Below are positions 1 to 7,566 of a stretch of DNA of 24,839 nucleotides, one piece after another. This DNA is from DASZZX01 sp036260415 (GTDB lineage: Bacteria > Actinomycetota > Nitriliruptoria > Nitriliruptorales > JAHWKO01). Where the stretch lies: NCBI GenBank assembly GCA_036260415.1, contig DASZZX010000049.1, forward strand, positions 1 to 24,839, in the 5' to 3' direction. Positions within the stretch are counted from its first letter, which is position 1. Each line of letters starts with the position of its first letter. The position numbers and the translations under genes are program-made. The notes under the pieces were generated by a model that did not search any database, was not told where the DNA came from, and was given only the letters and a program-made list of their open reading frames with translations.

Positions 1-1
1 C

Positions 2-1069
2 ACCCACCGCGACGACCCGGCGATCTGGCTCTTCTCCGGCGGGACCACCGGCCGCCCGAAGGCGGTGGTGCAGACCCACCGGTCGTACGCGAACGCGGCG
101 GTCACCTACGGGCGGGAGGTGGTCGGCTACCGCGACAACGACGTCACGATCTCCGTCCCCAAGCTCTACTTCGGCTACGCGATGGGGGCCAACCTGTTCT
201 TCCCGTTCTCGGTCGGGGCGTCCTCGGTGCTGTACCCGGAGCGCCCCGCCCCGCAGCTGCTGTTCGACCTGATCGCGCGTCACCGGGCGACGGTGATGGT
301 CAACGTGCCGTCGATGCTCGCACAGATGCTCGACCACCCGGGCGCCACGGCGCAGGACCTGTCGAGCCTGCGCGTGGTGACGTCGGCCGGGGAGGCACTG
401 CCGCCGACCCTGCAAGCGCGTTGGCACCACACCTACGGCGTGGAACTGCTGGACGGACTCGGGACCGCGGAGATGTGGCACATCTTCGTCAGCAACCGGC
501 CCGGCGACGTGCGACCAGGCACGCTCGGCCGGGCGGTGCCCGGCTACGACGTGGAGGTGCGAGACCTCGACGGTCGCCGCCTACCGCCCGGTGAGGTCGG
601 CGACCTGTGGGTCCGCGGGGGGTCGCGCGCGATCGCCTACTGGCGTGACATGCCCGCCACGCAGCGCACGTTCCGCGGCGAGTGGGTCGTGACCGGGGAT
701 CTGATCACCTGCGACGCGGACGGCTACATCCGCTACGTGGGGCGGGGCGACGACGCGTTGAAGGTGAAGGGCAAGTGGCTGATCCCCGCCGAGGTCGAAG
801 GGTGTCTGCTGGAGCACGCGGCTGTGGTCGAGTGCGCCGTGGTCGGGGCCGACGACGAGGACGGCCTGACCAGGCCGGTCGCGTTCGTCGTGGTGAGCGA
901 ACACCACCAGGGGCTGGAGCAGGAGCTGCAGGACTGGGTGCTGGACCGTCTCGAGGCGTACAAGCACCCGCGCGCGGTGCTGGTGGTCGACGTGCTGCCC
1001 CGCACCCACCTGGGCAAGGTCGACCGGCGCGAGCTCAGGCGCCGGGCTTCCCTCCCCGGGACCGTGTGA
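2..1069 (+). CDS. Benzoate-CoA-ligase-like acyl-CoA synthetase (5' end outside window)
   Basis: Adenylate-forming enzyme that activates a carboxylic acid as acyl-AMP and transfers it to CoA. The reading frame is open from base 2, so the N-terminal part lies upstream of the window. Visible motifs: the P-loop SGGTTGRPKAVVQTH at the left edge, the core motif LLDGLGTAEMWHIF, the hinge region YVGRGDDALKVKGKW, and the C-terminal catalytic Lys in HLGKVDRREL. The GLGTAEMWHIFVSNRPGDVR stretch is typical of the benzoate-CoA ligase subgroup rather than of acetyl-CoA synthetases, which suggests an aromatic acid substrate. This is inferred from family resemblance. The gene ends 35 bases inside the convergent MFS gene. 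Confidence 0.9.
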   Translation, partial: THRDDPAIWLFSGGTTGRPKAVVQTHRSYANAAVTYGREVVGYRDNDVTISVPKLYFGYAMGANLFFPFSVGASSVLYPERPAPQLLFDLIARHRATVMVNVPSMLAQMLDHPGATAQDLSSLRVVTSAGEALPPTLQARWHHTYGVELLDGLGTAEMWHIFVSNRPGDVRPGTLGRAVPGYDVEVRDLDGRRLPPGEVGDLWVRGGSRAIAYWRDMPATQRTFRGEWVVTGDLITCDADGYIRYVGRGDDALKVKGKWLIPAEVEGCLLEHAAVVECAVVGADDEDGLTRPVAFVVVSEHHQGLEQELQDWVLDRLEAYKHPRAVLVVDVLPRTHLGKVDRRELRRRASLPGTV

Positions 1070-2285
1070 CGGGGCGGGCAGGGTCGCGCTCGTCGACGAA
1101 CGCGAGCAGGAGGACGAGGCCGGCCAGGTTGGCAGCGACCGACAGCGCCGCGTTCGCGGCCACGCCGATCGCGGTGAACAGCGTGGGCCCGGTCGCGGCG
1201 GCGAGCGCCCGTGGCAGCGTCGTGGCGACGACCACGAGCGCGAGGTAGCGGCTGCGGGCGCCCGGTCGCGACTCGCTGGCCAGCGGGATCGCTGCCACGT
1301 ACGCGTACTCGAAGCCGAGCAGGGCCACCGCCAAGGAGGCCAGGCCCGTCGTGAGCTGGTCGGTGGCGGGCACGAGCGCGAACCCCCCCGCCGACACCAC
1401 CAGTCCGATCGCGACCGAGCGCCGCTTGCCCACCCGGTCGGCGAAGGCGACCACCGCGCCCGACCCCACGAGCTCCGCGACGCCGATGAACGTCGACAGC
1501 CCGCCCAGCGCGAGCACGGACAGCCCGAAATCCTCCTCGAGCCACGCCCCGAACACCACGAAGGTCACCTCGGCCGCGTACGTGAAGACCGCCATCGCGG
1601 CCAGCAACGCCAGGCTGCTGCGGTCCAGCCGAGAGCGTTCGCCCCGAGTGGCCGCCTGCGGACGGTCCGGCTCGAGCACCAGCGGCATCGCGGCGAGCGA
1701 CGCCAACGCGAGCGCGGCGAGAACCCACAGCGGCGCCTGCCAGCCAGCCCGGTCGATCAGCCAGCCCACTGCCGGCGCCCCCACCAGGAGCGCACCCGCC
1801 CAGGTGAGCTCGATCACCGCCAGCACGCGGGCACGTCGCTCGTAGGCGGTGCGGTCGGCCAGGTACGAGTGCGCCGCGACGTCGTACAACGGCTTGGCGA
1901 CACCGAGCAGCACGAAGCCCGCGAGAACCCCGACGTACACGGTGGTGGCCGCCGCGACCGCGGTGCCCATTGCGAACGACAGCAGTGCGAACGCGGCCAG
2001 CCGCCGGTGCCGCTCCCCCGCCCGTGCGTTCAGGCCGGTCACGATGGGCGCGGCGACGCCGCCGAGGGACATGGCCGACACCAGCAGGCCGGCTCGCTCG
2101 ATGGACACGCCGAGCCCTCGGGCGACCACCGGCAGGAACGGGTAGAGGAACCGGTAGCCGGTGTTGGTGACCAACCGGACGGCGGTCAGGAGCGCCAGGG
2201 CGCCCGCCACGCCACGCGCGCTGCCGTACGGCGGCCGGCCCGCGAGCGAGCGTCCGGAGGCGGCTGGCTGGGTCACGGCGCGCAT
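1035..2285 (-). CDS. MFS transporter
   Basis: Integral membrane secondary transporter of about 416 residues. Hydrophobic segments alternate with short basic loops along the whole length, consistent with about 12 helices. The short loops ARAGERHRRL and ADRVGKRRS occupy the cytoplasmic loop 2-3 positions of the two halves, as in MFS proteins. The substrate is not recognisable. I start at ATG 2285 (MRAVTQPAAS); an upstream in-frame start at 2348 would lie inside a direct repeat and add a peptide unlike the family. No strong ribosome binding site is seen at either. The 3' end overlaps the convergent ligase gene by 35 bases, so transcripts from both sides run into each other. A link to aromatic acid or CoA metabolism is only a neighbourhood inference. 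Confidence 0.85.
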   Translation of the reverse strand: MRAVTQPAASGRSLAGRPPYGSARGVAGALALLTAVRLVTNTGYRFLYPFLPVVARGLGVSIERAGLLVSAMSLGGVAAPIVTGLNARAGERHRRLAAFALLSFAMGTAVAAATTVYVGVLAGFVLLGVAKPLYDVAAHSYLADRTAYERRARVLAVIELTWAGALLVGAPAVGWLIDRAGWQAPLWVLAALALASLAAMPLVLEPDRPQAATRGERSRLDRSSLALLAAMAVFTYAAEVTFVVFGAWLEEDFGLSVLALGGLSTFIGVAELVGSGAVVAFADRVGKRRSVAIGLVVSAGGFALVPATDQLTTGLASLAVALLGFEYAYVAAIPLASESRPGARSRYLALVVVATTLPRALAAATGPTLFTAIGVAANAALSVAANLAGLVLLLAFVDERDPARPVTRSRGGKPGA

Positions 2286-2311
2286 CCTGGCACGCCGCCC
2301 TGCGGCGGCCC

Positions 2312-2390
2312 CGCCCCGATCCTGCCGGTCGAGCGGTTGGCGCCGCACTCCGCCCCGATCCTGCCGGTCGAGCGGCCCGGCGCCGCACCC
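2312..2390. repeat. Two imperfect 39-40 bp direct repeats upstream of the MFS gene
   Basis: Two tandem units begin at 2312 and 2351. They share the core CGATCCTGCCGGTCGAGCGG and end with GGCGCCGCAC; the second unit has one extra base and a TT-to-CC change. They fill most of the space between the ACT gene and the MFS start. A related core, CTGCCGGTCGG, occurs in a second intergenic repeat at 17051-17102. Confidence 0.75.
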
Positions 2391-2426
2391 CCGCCGACCG
2401 ACCGTGCCCGGCGGGGCCGCCGCGGG

Positions 2427-2798
2427 TCAGCTGAGCGCAGCCGCCGCCTTGGCGACGTCGTCCACTCCGAACACCACGCGCGTGCGGGTGGCGAGGTACA
2501 GCAGCTTGATGTTGATGCCCGCGTCGGCGAGCGCGCGCGCCAGCTTCGCGACCTCGCCGGGGCGGTCCGGGCACTCGAGCACGAGCACCTCGTTCTCGTC
2601 CGTCACCGCGATGCCGGCGCCCTCTAGGGCCCGCCGCGCCTGGCTGGCATCCTCCACCAGCAGGTGCACCACGCCCTGTCCTTGGAAGGGGATGCCGCAG
2701 ACGCCTTCGATGTTGACCCCGGCGGCCCCCAGCGCGGTGGCGGCGTCGGCGAACGTCCCCGGTCGGTCGGGCAGCATGACGGTCAGGTCCCAGGCCAC
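2427..2798 (-). CDS. Two-ACT-domain protein
   Basis: A 123-residue protein made only of two ACT-like ligand-binding domains, roughly residues 1-60 and 65-123. Each opens with the typical ACT phrase (LTVMLPDRPGTFADAA, then VLVLECPDRPGEVAKLARAL) and has a following helix with a Gly/Ala turn (GAAGVNIEG, ADAGINIK). ACT domains usually bind amino acids or other small ligands; stand-alone double-ACT proteins are usually regulators. Start GTG 2798 is chosen because AGGAGG lies 6 bases upstream; the reading frame continues further but with poor, Arg-rich sequence. The gene is divergent from the hydrolase at 2883. Which ligand it senses cannot be read from the sequence. Confidence 0.85.
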   Translation of the reverse strand: MAWDLTVMLPDRPGTFADAATALGAAGVNIEGVCGIPFQGQGVVHLLVEDASQARRALEGAGIAVTDENEVLVLECPDRPGEVAKLARALADAGINIKLLYLATRTRVVFGVDDVAKAAAALS

Positions 2799-2815
2799 GT
2801 CGTACCTCCTCAGCG

Positions 2816-2845
2816 TTGACCGCCACACGCTGGCACCGCTAGGAC
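2816..2845 (+). promoter_or_regulatory. Candidate promoter of the alpha/beta hydrolase operon
   Basis: TTGACC at 2816-2821, an 18-base spacer, then TAGGAC at 2840-2845, in the 84-bp gap between divergent genes. The -35 is close to consensus and the -10 is weaker. Confidence 0.35.
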
Positions 2846-2882
2846 CGCCTGGCAAGCACTCGGCGACGATCGGGGTACCGCG

Positions 2883-3704
2883 GTGATGTCCGGGTCGGTG
2901 CCGTCGCTGGCGGGCGCGACCCGCGGGGCGCTGCGCGCGCTGCAACGTCACCTCCTGTACCTGCCGGGACCCGCCCCACCGGACATCGAGCGTGTGCTGC
3001 CGGGCGGCGAGGAGGTGGTCCTGCGCACCGCGGACGGGCTCGACCTCTCCGCGTGGTACCTCCCGTCGGAGCGGGGGGACGGCGCGGCGGCGCTCGTCTT
3101 GCACGGCAACGGCGGCAACCGCGCGGGTCGGGCGCCGCTGGCTCGTGCCCTGGCGCAGCGCGGCGTCGCGGTCCTGCTGGTGGACTACCGCGGCTACGGA
3201 GGCAACCCCGGCCGTCCCGCCGAGGACGGTCTTCTAGCCGACGCACGCGCCGGTCGCGCCGCCCTGCTGGCACGCCACGACGTGGACCCGGCACGCATCG
3301 TCTACCTGGGCGAGTCGCTGGGGGCGGCCGTCGCGACCGCGCTCGCGGCCGATGCGCCTCCGGCGGCGCTGGTGCTGCGCTCGCCGTTCACCTCGCTGGC
3401 CGACGTGGCGCGGGTGCACTACCCGTGGTTCCCGTCCTCCCTGCTGGTCGAGCGTTACGGCTCGCTCGACCTGATCGGTCGGGTCACCGCGCCGGTGCTC
3501 GTGGTGGCGGGCGAGCGCGACCGGATCGTGCCGTTCGCACAGAGCCGGCGGGTGTGCGACGCGGCCCGCGAGCCCAAGCGCTTCGTGGCCGTGTCCGGCG
3601 CCGACCACAACGACATCGCACTGCTGGCCGGGGACAGGCTGGTCGAGGCCGTCGCGCAGCACCTGACCGAACACGGGATCCTCCGCCAGGATCCCGATGG
3701 GTGA
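2883..3704 (+). CDS. Alpha/beta hydrolase (Bem46/ABHD13-like)
   Basis: Serine hydrolase of 273 residues. It has an N-terminal amphipathic stretch, an oxyanion strand with HGNGGN (residues 74-79), the DYRGYG motif (101-106), the nucleophile elbow GESLG with Ser145, an acidic residue in GERD (Asp213), and the catalytic His in GADHND (His242). All triad members are present at normal spacing. The family cleaves ester or thioester bonds of unknown substrates, often at membranes. The reading begins GTG-ATG at 2883/2886, and either could be the start; there is no clear ribosome binding site. It is first in a run of same-strand genes ending at 5046 and overlaps the next small ORF by one base (TGATG). 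Confidence 0.9.
   Translation: MMSGSVPSLAGATRGALRALQRHLLYLPGPAPPDIERVLPGGEEVVLRTADGLDLSAWYLPSERGDGAAALVLHGNGGNRAGRAPLARALAQRGVAVLLVDYRGYGGNPGRPAEDGLLADARAGRAALLARHDVDPARIVYLGESLGAAVATALAADAPPAALVLRSPFTSLADVARVHYPWFPSSLLVERYGSLDLIGRVTAPVLVVAGERDRIVPFAQSRRVCDAAREPKRFVAVSGADHNDIALLAGDRLVEAVAQHLTEHGILRQDPDG
3674..3696 (+). other. Perfect 8-bp stem-loop at the end of the hydrolase gene
   Basis: CGGGATCC (3674-3681) pairs with GGATCCCG (3689-3696) around a 7-base loop. It is inside the last hydrolase codons and just before the ATG at 3704. No T-tract follows, so it may be an attenuator or mRNA-stability hairpin rather than an intrinsic terminator. Confidence 0.4.
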
Positions 3705-3865
3705 TGCGGCTACGACGGGCCCTGCTCACGGTCGTCCTCGCGGCCGGCGCCTGTGGACCTCGCCCTCCGGGTGCCGGTCGAGGCGCACAGCAGCAGCGCG
3801 GCTTGCCACCAGCCGCAAAGCCGTCCGGACGAGAGGTCACCGGCGGGGTGGTCGTCGGTCCCTAG
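3704..3865 (+). CDS. Possible 53-residue lipoprotein
   Basis: Short ORF whose ATG overlaps the hydrolase stop (TGATG), which favours translational coupling. The product starts MRLRRALLTVVLAAGAC: a basic n-region, a hydrophobic core and a Cys at residue 17 in a lipobox-like setting (AGAC is not an ideal lipobox). The mature part is short and rich in Gly, Pro and Gln. No homologue is recognised. It may be a real small lipoprotein or a remnant of a longer one. The signal-like start supports it; the small size and the weak lipobox argue for caution. Confidence 0.35.
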   Translation: MRLRRALLTVVLAAGACGPRPPGAGRGAQQQRGLPPAAKPSGREVTGGVVVGP

Positions 3866-3947
3866 CCTCGTGGACGACCGACGCGGAGGGTGGCCGCCCG
3901 TACGCACCACTCGTCACGCGCCCCGACGGACCGACCGGGAGACCCGT

Positions 3948-4445
3948 ATGGCCGACGTGGCCCCCTCGCGTGCCGCCGGTGACGCTCCCCGGACCGTGTA
4001 CCTCACCTGCGCCGCCTTCCAGGACCACGACGAGCTGCCCACGCACCTCACGTGCGAGGGTGAGGGCGTCGCGCCGGCGCTCGCCTGGCGGGGGATCCCC
4101 GGTGACACGGTCGAGATCGCGGTCGTGTGCGAGGACCCGGACGCGTCCGGTGGCACCTTCGTGCACTGGATGATGGCGGGCATCGATTCGGGCCTCGACG
4201 GGCTCGACGAGAACGTCATCCCGGAGGGCGCCGCGGTCGGGGTGAACGACGCGGGCACCACCGGCTACGCGGCTCCCTGTCCACCTCCCGGCGAGGAACC
4301 CCACCGCTACGTGTTCACCGTGTTCGCGTCCGCGGACGGGCTCGCACTGGAGCACGGCTTCACCGCCCGGGAGCTGCACGACGCGCTGCAGGGCAGCGTC
4401 ATCGCGGTCGGGACGCTCACCGCGACGTTCGAGCGGGCGCGGTGA
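3948..4445 (+). CDS. YbhB/YbcL-type PEBP family protein
   Basis: A 165-residue cytoplasmic protein of the phosphatidylethanolamine-binding / Raf-kinase-inhibitor-like fold. Diagnostic phrases are EDPDASGGTFVHWMMAGID (family DPDAP..G..HW motif) and GYAAPCPPPGEEPHRYVFTV (family GY..P.PP.G..HRY motif). These residues line the conserved anion/ligand pocket. The bacterial role is not settled. Start ATG 3948 is preceded by GGAG with a 6-base spacer; the reading frame stays open to 3753, but that part is Arg/Pro-rich and unlike the family. The next gene starts one base after the stop, so the two are probably co-translated. Confidence 0.9.
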   Translation: MADVAPSRAAGDAPRTVYLTCAAFQDHDELPTHLTCEGEGVAPALAWRGIPGDTVEIAVVCEDPDASGGTFVHWMMAGIDSGLDGLDENVIPEGAAVGVNDAGTTGYAAPCPPPGEEPHRYVFTVFASADGLALEHGFTARELHDALQGSVIAVGTLTATFERAR

Positions 4446-4446
4446 G

Positions 4447-5046
4447 GTGAGCGGGTCACCCGTCGGCGACCGGGTGCGCGCACAGCTGGCCTTCCTCCTG
4501 GAGGCGGACCGGCTAAAGCGGGTGGTGCGTCAGAACACGCTCGCTGACGGCAGCCGGCGTGAGAACAGCGCCGAGCACTCCTGGCACCTCCTGTTGATCG
4601 CGAGCGTCCTGTCCGAGCACGCCGTCGAGCCGGTGGACCTGCCGCGGGTGCTGCGCATGCTGGCGCTGCACGACCTGGTCGAGATCGATGCGGGGGACAC
4701 CTTCGCGTACGGTCCCGACGCCACGGACAAGCTCGCGCGGGAACGGGTCGCGGCGGGGCGGATCTTCGGGCTACTCCCGGGCGGGCAGGGCGAGGAGCTG
4801 CGGCGGCTGTGGGAGGAGTTCGAGGCCAGGTCGACCTTCGACGCCCGGTTCGCGTCGGCGGTGGACCGTCTCGCTCCGGTGCTGCTCAACCTGGCGTCCG
4901 GTGGGGCGGCGTGGCGCCGGCACGCGGTGAGCGTGGAGCAGGTCCGCGACCGCAACCGGGTGACCGGGGAGGTGCTGCCCGCCGTGTGGCAGCACGTGCA
5001 GCAGCTGCTGGACGACGCGGTGGAGGGCGGCGACCTGCGTCCGTGA
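4447..5046 (+). CDS. HD-domain phosphohydrolase (YfbR/HDDC2-like)
   Basis: A 199-residue metal-dependent phosphohydrolase. The HD metal ligands are visible: His44 in AEHSWH, His75-Asp76 in LALHDLVEID, and Asp139 in SAVDRL. This order and spacing match the YfbR / HDDC2 branch (5'-deoxynucleotidase activity on dNMPs in characterised members), including the early Arg in DRLKRVVRQ. A role in nucleotide salvage or pool control is therefore likely, but the exact substrate is inferred. The start is GTG 4447, one base after the PEBP stop. It is the last gene before two intergenic hairpins. Confidence 0.9.
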   Translation: MSGSPVGDRVRAQLAFLLEADRLKRVVRQNTLADGSRRENSAEHSWHLLLIASVLSEHAVEPVDLPRVLRMLALHDLVEIDAGDTFAYGPDATDKLARERVAAGRIFGLLPGGQGEELRRLWEEFEARSTFDARFASAVDRLAPVLLNLASGGAAWRRHAVSVEQVRDRNRVTGEVLPAVWQHVQQLLDDAVEGGDLRP

Positions 5047-5076
5047 CGCCCCGACCGGGGCGGCCGGCCGTTCCAC

Positions 5077-5122
5077 GATCGTGCGTCGTGACGGTCACCG
5101 ACGACCGTTCTCACGCACGATC
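5077..5122. repeat. 46-bp palindromic repeat, copy 1
   Basis: Ends GATCGTGCGT (5077-5086) and ACGCACGATC (5113-5122) are perfect inverted repeats. Inside, GACGGTC and GACCGTT extend the stem after a 4-base mismatch, around a short loop. It is identical to copy 2 over all 46 bases. It lies between the convergent ends of the HD gene (5046) and the minus-strand gene (5257), a place suited to a bidirectional transcription or mRNA barrier. Confidence 0.85.
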
Positions 5123-5147
5123 CCACTCCGGTCACCGGCGATTCCTT

Positions 5148-5193
5148 GATCGTGCGTCGTGACGGTCACCGACGACCGTTCTCACGCACGATC
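5148..5193. repeat. 46-bp palindromic repeat, copy 2
   Basis: Exact copy of 5077-5122, offset by 71 bases and separated from it by a 25-base spacer. Having two identical palindromes side by side suggests a recent duplication or a functional need for a pair. Confidence 0.85.
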
Positions 5194-5256
5194 CGGTCAG
5201 GCGGGCAGTGAGCTGCGACGCCCCGACCGGGCGGCCCAGGCCGGCCAGCGTGCTCC

Positions 5257-5904
5257 TCACCTGCCGGGTGGCCGCCACGGCTCACTCGGCTGCGCCGCGC
5301 CACCCGCCGCGGGGGCCTCCGGCACCGGATCGAGCCGCAAGCGCTCGGCGACCTGGCGCTCCAACACCAGCGTGTGCCCCAGGCGGACGCACCGCAGCGC
5401 CTGCGCCCGCACCTGCTCCGGCGGGCACCGCAGACGGTGGCGTTCACGCACCGTCGCCTCCACGGCGCCGGGGATCCAGCCGTCCGCCGGTCCGGGGGAC
5501 ACGGGCTCCGCCCAGTGGACCACCCCCTCCGTCACGTCAAATGGCAGCAGCGTGCTCTCCGTCCGCAGCGGGGCGCCATGGCCATCGACCCGTTCGACGG
5601 CGAGCACACGCTGTCGCAGGTCACCGACGCCACGGACGACCGGCGGCATGGGGTCGCTCAGCGACCAGGCGCGGGCGGGCAGCACGAGAGCCAACCGGTC
5701 GGCGTCAAGCGGTGCCACTAGCGCGAACAGCTCGATCAGCGGTGCGGCGTAGTCTCCGCGCGGGAAGGGGCGCGCCTCCGCGACCAGGAGTGGGCGCTCA
5801 CCCTGCCAGGCGAGCAGGCGCGGACGGACCGCTCCGTCAGCGCGGAGGTCGAGCTCCGCACACGACCGCGTCAGCCCCAGGCTCAGGTCCCACCAGTCAT
5901 GCAC
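5257..5904 (-). CDS. Hypothetical protein, 215 residues
   Basis: No family is recognised. The protein is soluble-looking, without membrane segments or a signal peptide. It begins VHDWWDLSLGLTR, has a hydrophobic central stretch (LIELFALVAPLDADRLALVL) and ends in a Pro/Ala/Gly-rich tail that is probably disordered. Start GTG 5904 is chosen because GGAGGAG lies a few bases upstream; the frame stays open to 6159, but the extra part has no coding character. Codon use resembles the neighbouring real genes. The divergent partner is the small-ORF group starting at 6045, so the 140 bases between 5905 and 6044 should hold both promoters, though none is clear. Confidence 0.75.
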   Translation of the reverse strand: MHDWWDLSLGLTRSCAELDLRADGAVRPRLLAWQGERPLLVAEARPFPRGDYAAPLIELFALVAPLDADRLALVLPARAWSLSDPMPPVVRGVGDLRQRVLAVERVDGHGAPLRTESTLLPFDVTEGVVHWAEPVSPGPADGWIPGAVEATVRERHRLRCPPEQVRAQALRCVRLGHTLVLERQVAERLRLDPVPEAPAAGGAAQPSEPWRPPGR

Positions 5905-6044
5905 AGCGGCTCCTCCGCCGGGTCCGCACGCAGCCTGCCTGTGCGCCGCCCGGAGCGGGGGACGGATCCCGGGGGAACTGTGGACGGACGGCCGAGCACT
6001 CCTCACGTCGGCTGCGTCGCCGTCGGACGGACGGAGGGACGCCC

Positions 6045-6110
6045 ATGAGACACGCGCGGCGTCGCGGAAAGAGCTTGGCTTTACGTCACCTGACACACCG
6101 ACGGAGGTGA
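6045..6110 (+). CDS. Candidate 21-residue Arg-rich leader peptide
   Basis: ATG 6045 is preceded by a strong GGAGGG with a 6-base spacer. The peptide MRHARRRGKSLALRHLTHRR (plus one Arg) has nine Arg among 21 residues. Its stop codon TGA (6108-6110) is embedded in GGAGGTGA, the ribosome binding site of the next ORF at 6115. A ribosome finishing this peptide would therefore sit on the next gene's start site. This layout is typical of translational coupling or of a leader peptide that senses ribosome speed. The size makes chance hard to exclude. Confidence 0.4.
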   Translation: MRHARRRGKSLALRHLTHRRR

Positions 6111-6114
6111 GCCC

Positions 6115-6285
6115 GTGAGCCAGCTCGGTCGACCCCGCAGGATCCTCGAGGTCGCGCACCCACCGACGATGGAGCCGCGGTCGCCCGCGAGGGAGGAGCA
6201 GGGACCCGCCGAGGAGGAGCGGGTGGCTCGCCCCGAGGTTGACCGCCGCGCCGAGCCTGCACGACGCCCCACCGCTCGGGACTGA
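6115..6285 (+). CDS. Small charged protein, 56 residues
   Basis: GTG 6115 has the ribosome binding site GGAGGTGA a few bases upstream. The product starts VSQLGRPRRILEVAHPPTME and continues as a Glu/Arg/Pro/Ala-rich, probably disordered chain. It has no Cys or membrane segment and no recognised family. The stop (6283-6285) is only two bases before the GTG of the membrane protein at 6288, so the three ORFs 6045, 6115 and 6288 would form one transcript. The downstream gene lacks a good ribosome binding site of its own, which fits coupling to this ORF. Confidence 0.45.
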   Translation: MSQLGRPRRILEVAHPPTMEPRSPAREEQGPAEEERVARPEVDRRAEPARRPTARD

Positions 6286-6287
6286 CC

Positions 6288-7115
6288 GTGTCCGCGGTCG
6301 AGGGGGCTGCGCTCGCAGCCCTGGCGGTCCTGTTCGTCCTCAACGTGGGTCTCGCGCTGGCACGATGGCCGAAGCTGCGGGCGCTGATGTGGTCCGGCAG
6401 GATGCCCGGTCGCTTCGGGGCGCTGCCGGTCGAGCGGCTCGAGCACCACCGCGCGCCCCGCGGCTGGAAGGCCGCCCACCTGGTCATCGACCCCCTCTGG
6501 GCGCGACCGCGGCTGGCCGGTGTCGTCCTGGGCGACGCCTACGGCGTGGAGGCGCGAGCAGCGTGCGCACGCGGCAAGGGCCACCGGTCGCCCTCCCTCA
6601 CCTGCGAGTGCGGCTTCCACGCCTTCCGCGAGCGGCCCGCGGCCGAGCGGCTCGTCGCCACACGCGTTGGTTTCGGCGAGCACGTGATCTCGGCGCTGTG
6701 CGAGGTCGACCTCACCGGCAGGGTGATCGAGCACGACCGCGGCTACCGGGGCGAGTACCAACGCGTCCTGGGGGTGGCGCTGCTGCCGTGGTGCATCGAC
6801 TGCGCGAGCCGTGGCGACCTGGTCCGCGCGGAGCGCCTCGCCGGAGAACCGGACGCCCACCGCCCGCTCGTGGCGCACGGTTCCCTCATCGGGGTGGGCG
6901 GCGGCTCGCTCCCGGCCAGCGTGTGGCGGCGGCTGAACTGGATCTACCTGCGCCCTCTGTGCGTGACCTGCGCCGATCGCCTCCCGACCACCGCCCCACG
7001 CATGACGGCGCTGGCGACCAGTGAGCTGATCGGCACCGAGGTGCGTTGGGCCGAGCCCGACGAGGTCGCTGCGACGCGGCTGCTCACCGAGCGGCTCAGT
7101 GCGCCTCGCCGGTGA
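6288..7115 (+). CDS. Membrane-anchored Cys-rich hypothetical protein
   Basis: A 275-residue protein with one N-terminal membrane helix (about residues 5-25) and a large soluble part. Eight Cys are visible: C93, C106 and C108 (TCECGFHAF), C138, and two CxxC pairs, C169/C172 (CIDC) and C225/C228 (CVTC). The pairs are positioned like zinc-binding or redox sites. The segments GWKAAHLV, CECGFHAF and TGRVIEHDRGYRGEYQ resemble a widespread family of uncharacterised bacterial proteins that I cannot name. Start GTG 6288 follows the small ORF by two bases. The 3' end overlaps the convergent YbaK gene by 20 bases. Its function is unknown. Confidence 0.75.
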   Translation: MSAVEGAALAALAVLFVLNVGLALARWPKLRALMWSGRMPGRFGALPVERLEHHRAPRGWKAAHLVIDPLWARPRLAGVVLGDAYGVEARAACARGKGHRSPSLTCECGFHAFRERPAAERLVATRVGFGEHVISALCEVDLTGRVIEHDRGYRGEYQRVLGVALLPWCIDCASRGDLVRAERLAGEPDAHRPLVAHGSLIGVGGGSLPASVWRRLNWIYLRPLCVTCADRLPTTAPRMTALATSELIGTEVRWAEPDEVAATRLLTERLSAPRR

Positions 7116-7566
7116 TGTCAACGATCTCCGGCCGTACCAGCCGCACGAAGTCTTCGGTCGCCACCGTGACCGTCTCGATGTGCGAGCCGTCGCGGCAGAC
7201 CATCCGCGGACGCTCCCGCAGCTTCCCATCGAGGAACACCGGCACGCCGTAGAGGTTGCCGAACGGTGGCTCGGCCCCCTCCTCGCAGTCGTCGAACACC
7301 TGCGCGAACTCATCCTCGCGGGCGAGCCGCACGTCGTTGCCGCCCAGCAGGTTGTGGGCCTTGCTCAGGTCGACCTCCACCGGAGCCGGGACGACCACCA
7401 TCGCCAGCTGTCCGCTGACGGACAGCATCACCGGCTTGGCCACGTCCCAGCCGCTGACGTGCTCGGAGGCGGCCAGCCGCTGGGCCGACACGGCCCGCTC
7501 GTGGGTCTCGACGTCGTAGCTGACGCCGTGTTCGTCGAGGAACTGATGCACCTTGGTGGCAGCCAT
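7096..7566 (-). CDS. YbaK/EbsC-type aminoacyl-tRNA deacylase
   Basis: A 156-residue cytoplasmic protein of the YbaK/ProX editing family, which hydrolyses misacylated tRNAs (Cys-tRNA-Pro in characterised YbaK). Family signatures are the conserved Lys45 in VAKPVML, the dimer/pocket strand around VDLSKAHNLLGG, and GAEPPFGNLYG (residues 98-107), equivalent to the family GxxPPFG loop. Start ATG 7566 has AGGAGG with good spacing. The substrate could be another amino acid, because this family is diverse. It stands alone on the minus strand. Confidence 0.9.
   Translation of the reverse strand: MAATKVHQFLDEHGVSYDVETHERAVSAQRLAASEHVSGWDVAKPVMLSVSGQLAMVVVPAPVEVDLSKAHNLLGGNDVRLAREDEFAQVFDDCEEGAEPPFGNLYGVPVFLDGKLRERPRMVCRDGSHIETVTVATEDFVRLVRPEIVDITGEAH

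Noticed and set aside
733..2826. A 697-residue minus-strand open frame spanning the ligase, MFS and ACT genes
   Set aside because: Its product is Arg/Gly/Ala-rich without any recognisable motif, and it runs antisense or out of frame to clearly coding genes; long open frames of this kind are normal in DNA this GC-rich.
5208..6110. A 300-residue plus-strand open frame opposite the hypothetical protein
   Set aside because: Only its last 21 codons have a ribosome binding site and plausible start; the rest is a Pro/Arg-rich antisense shadow.
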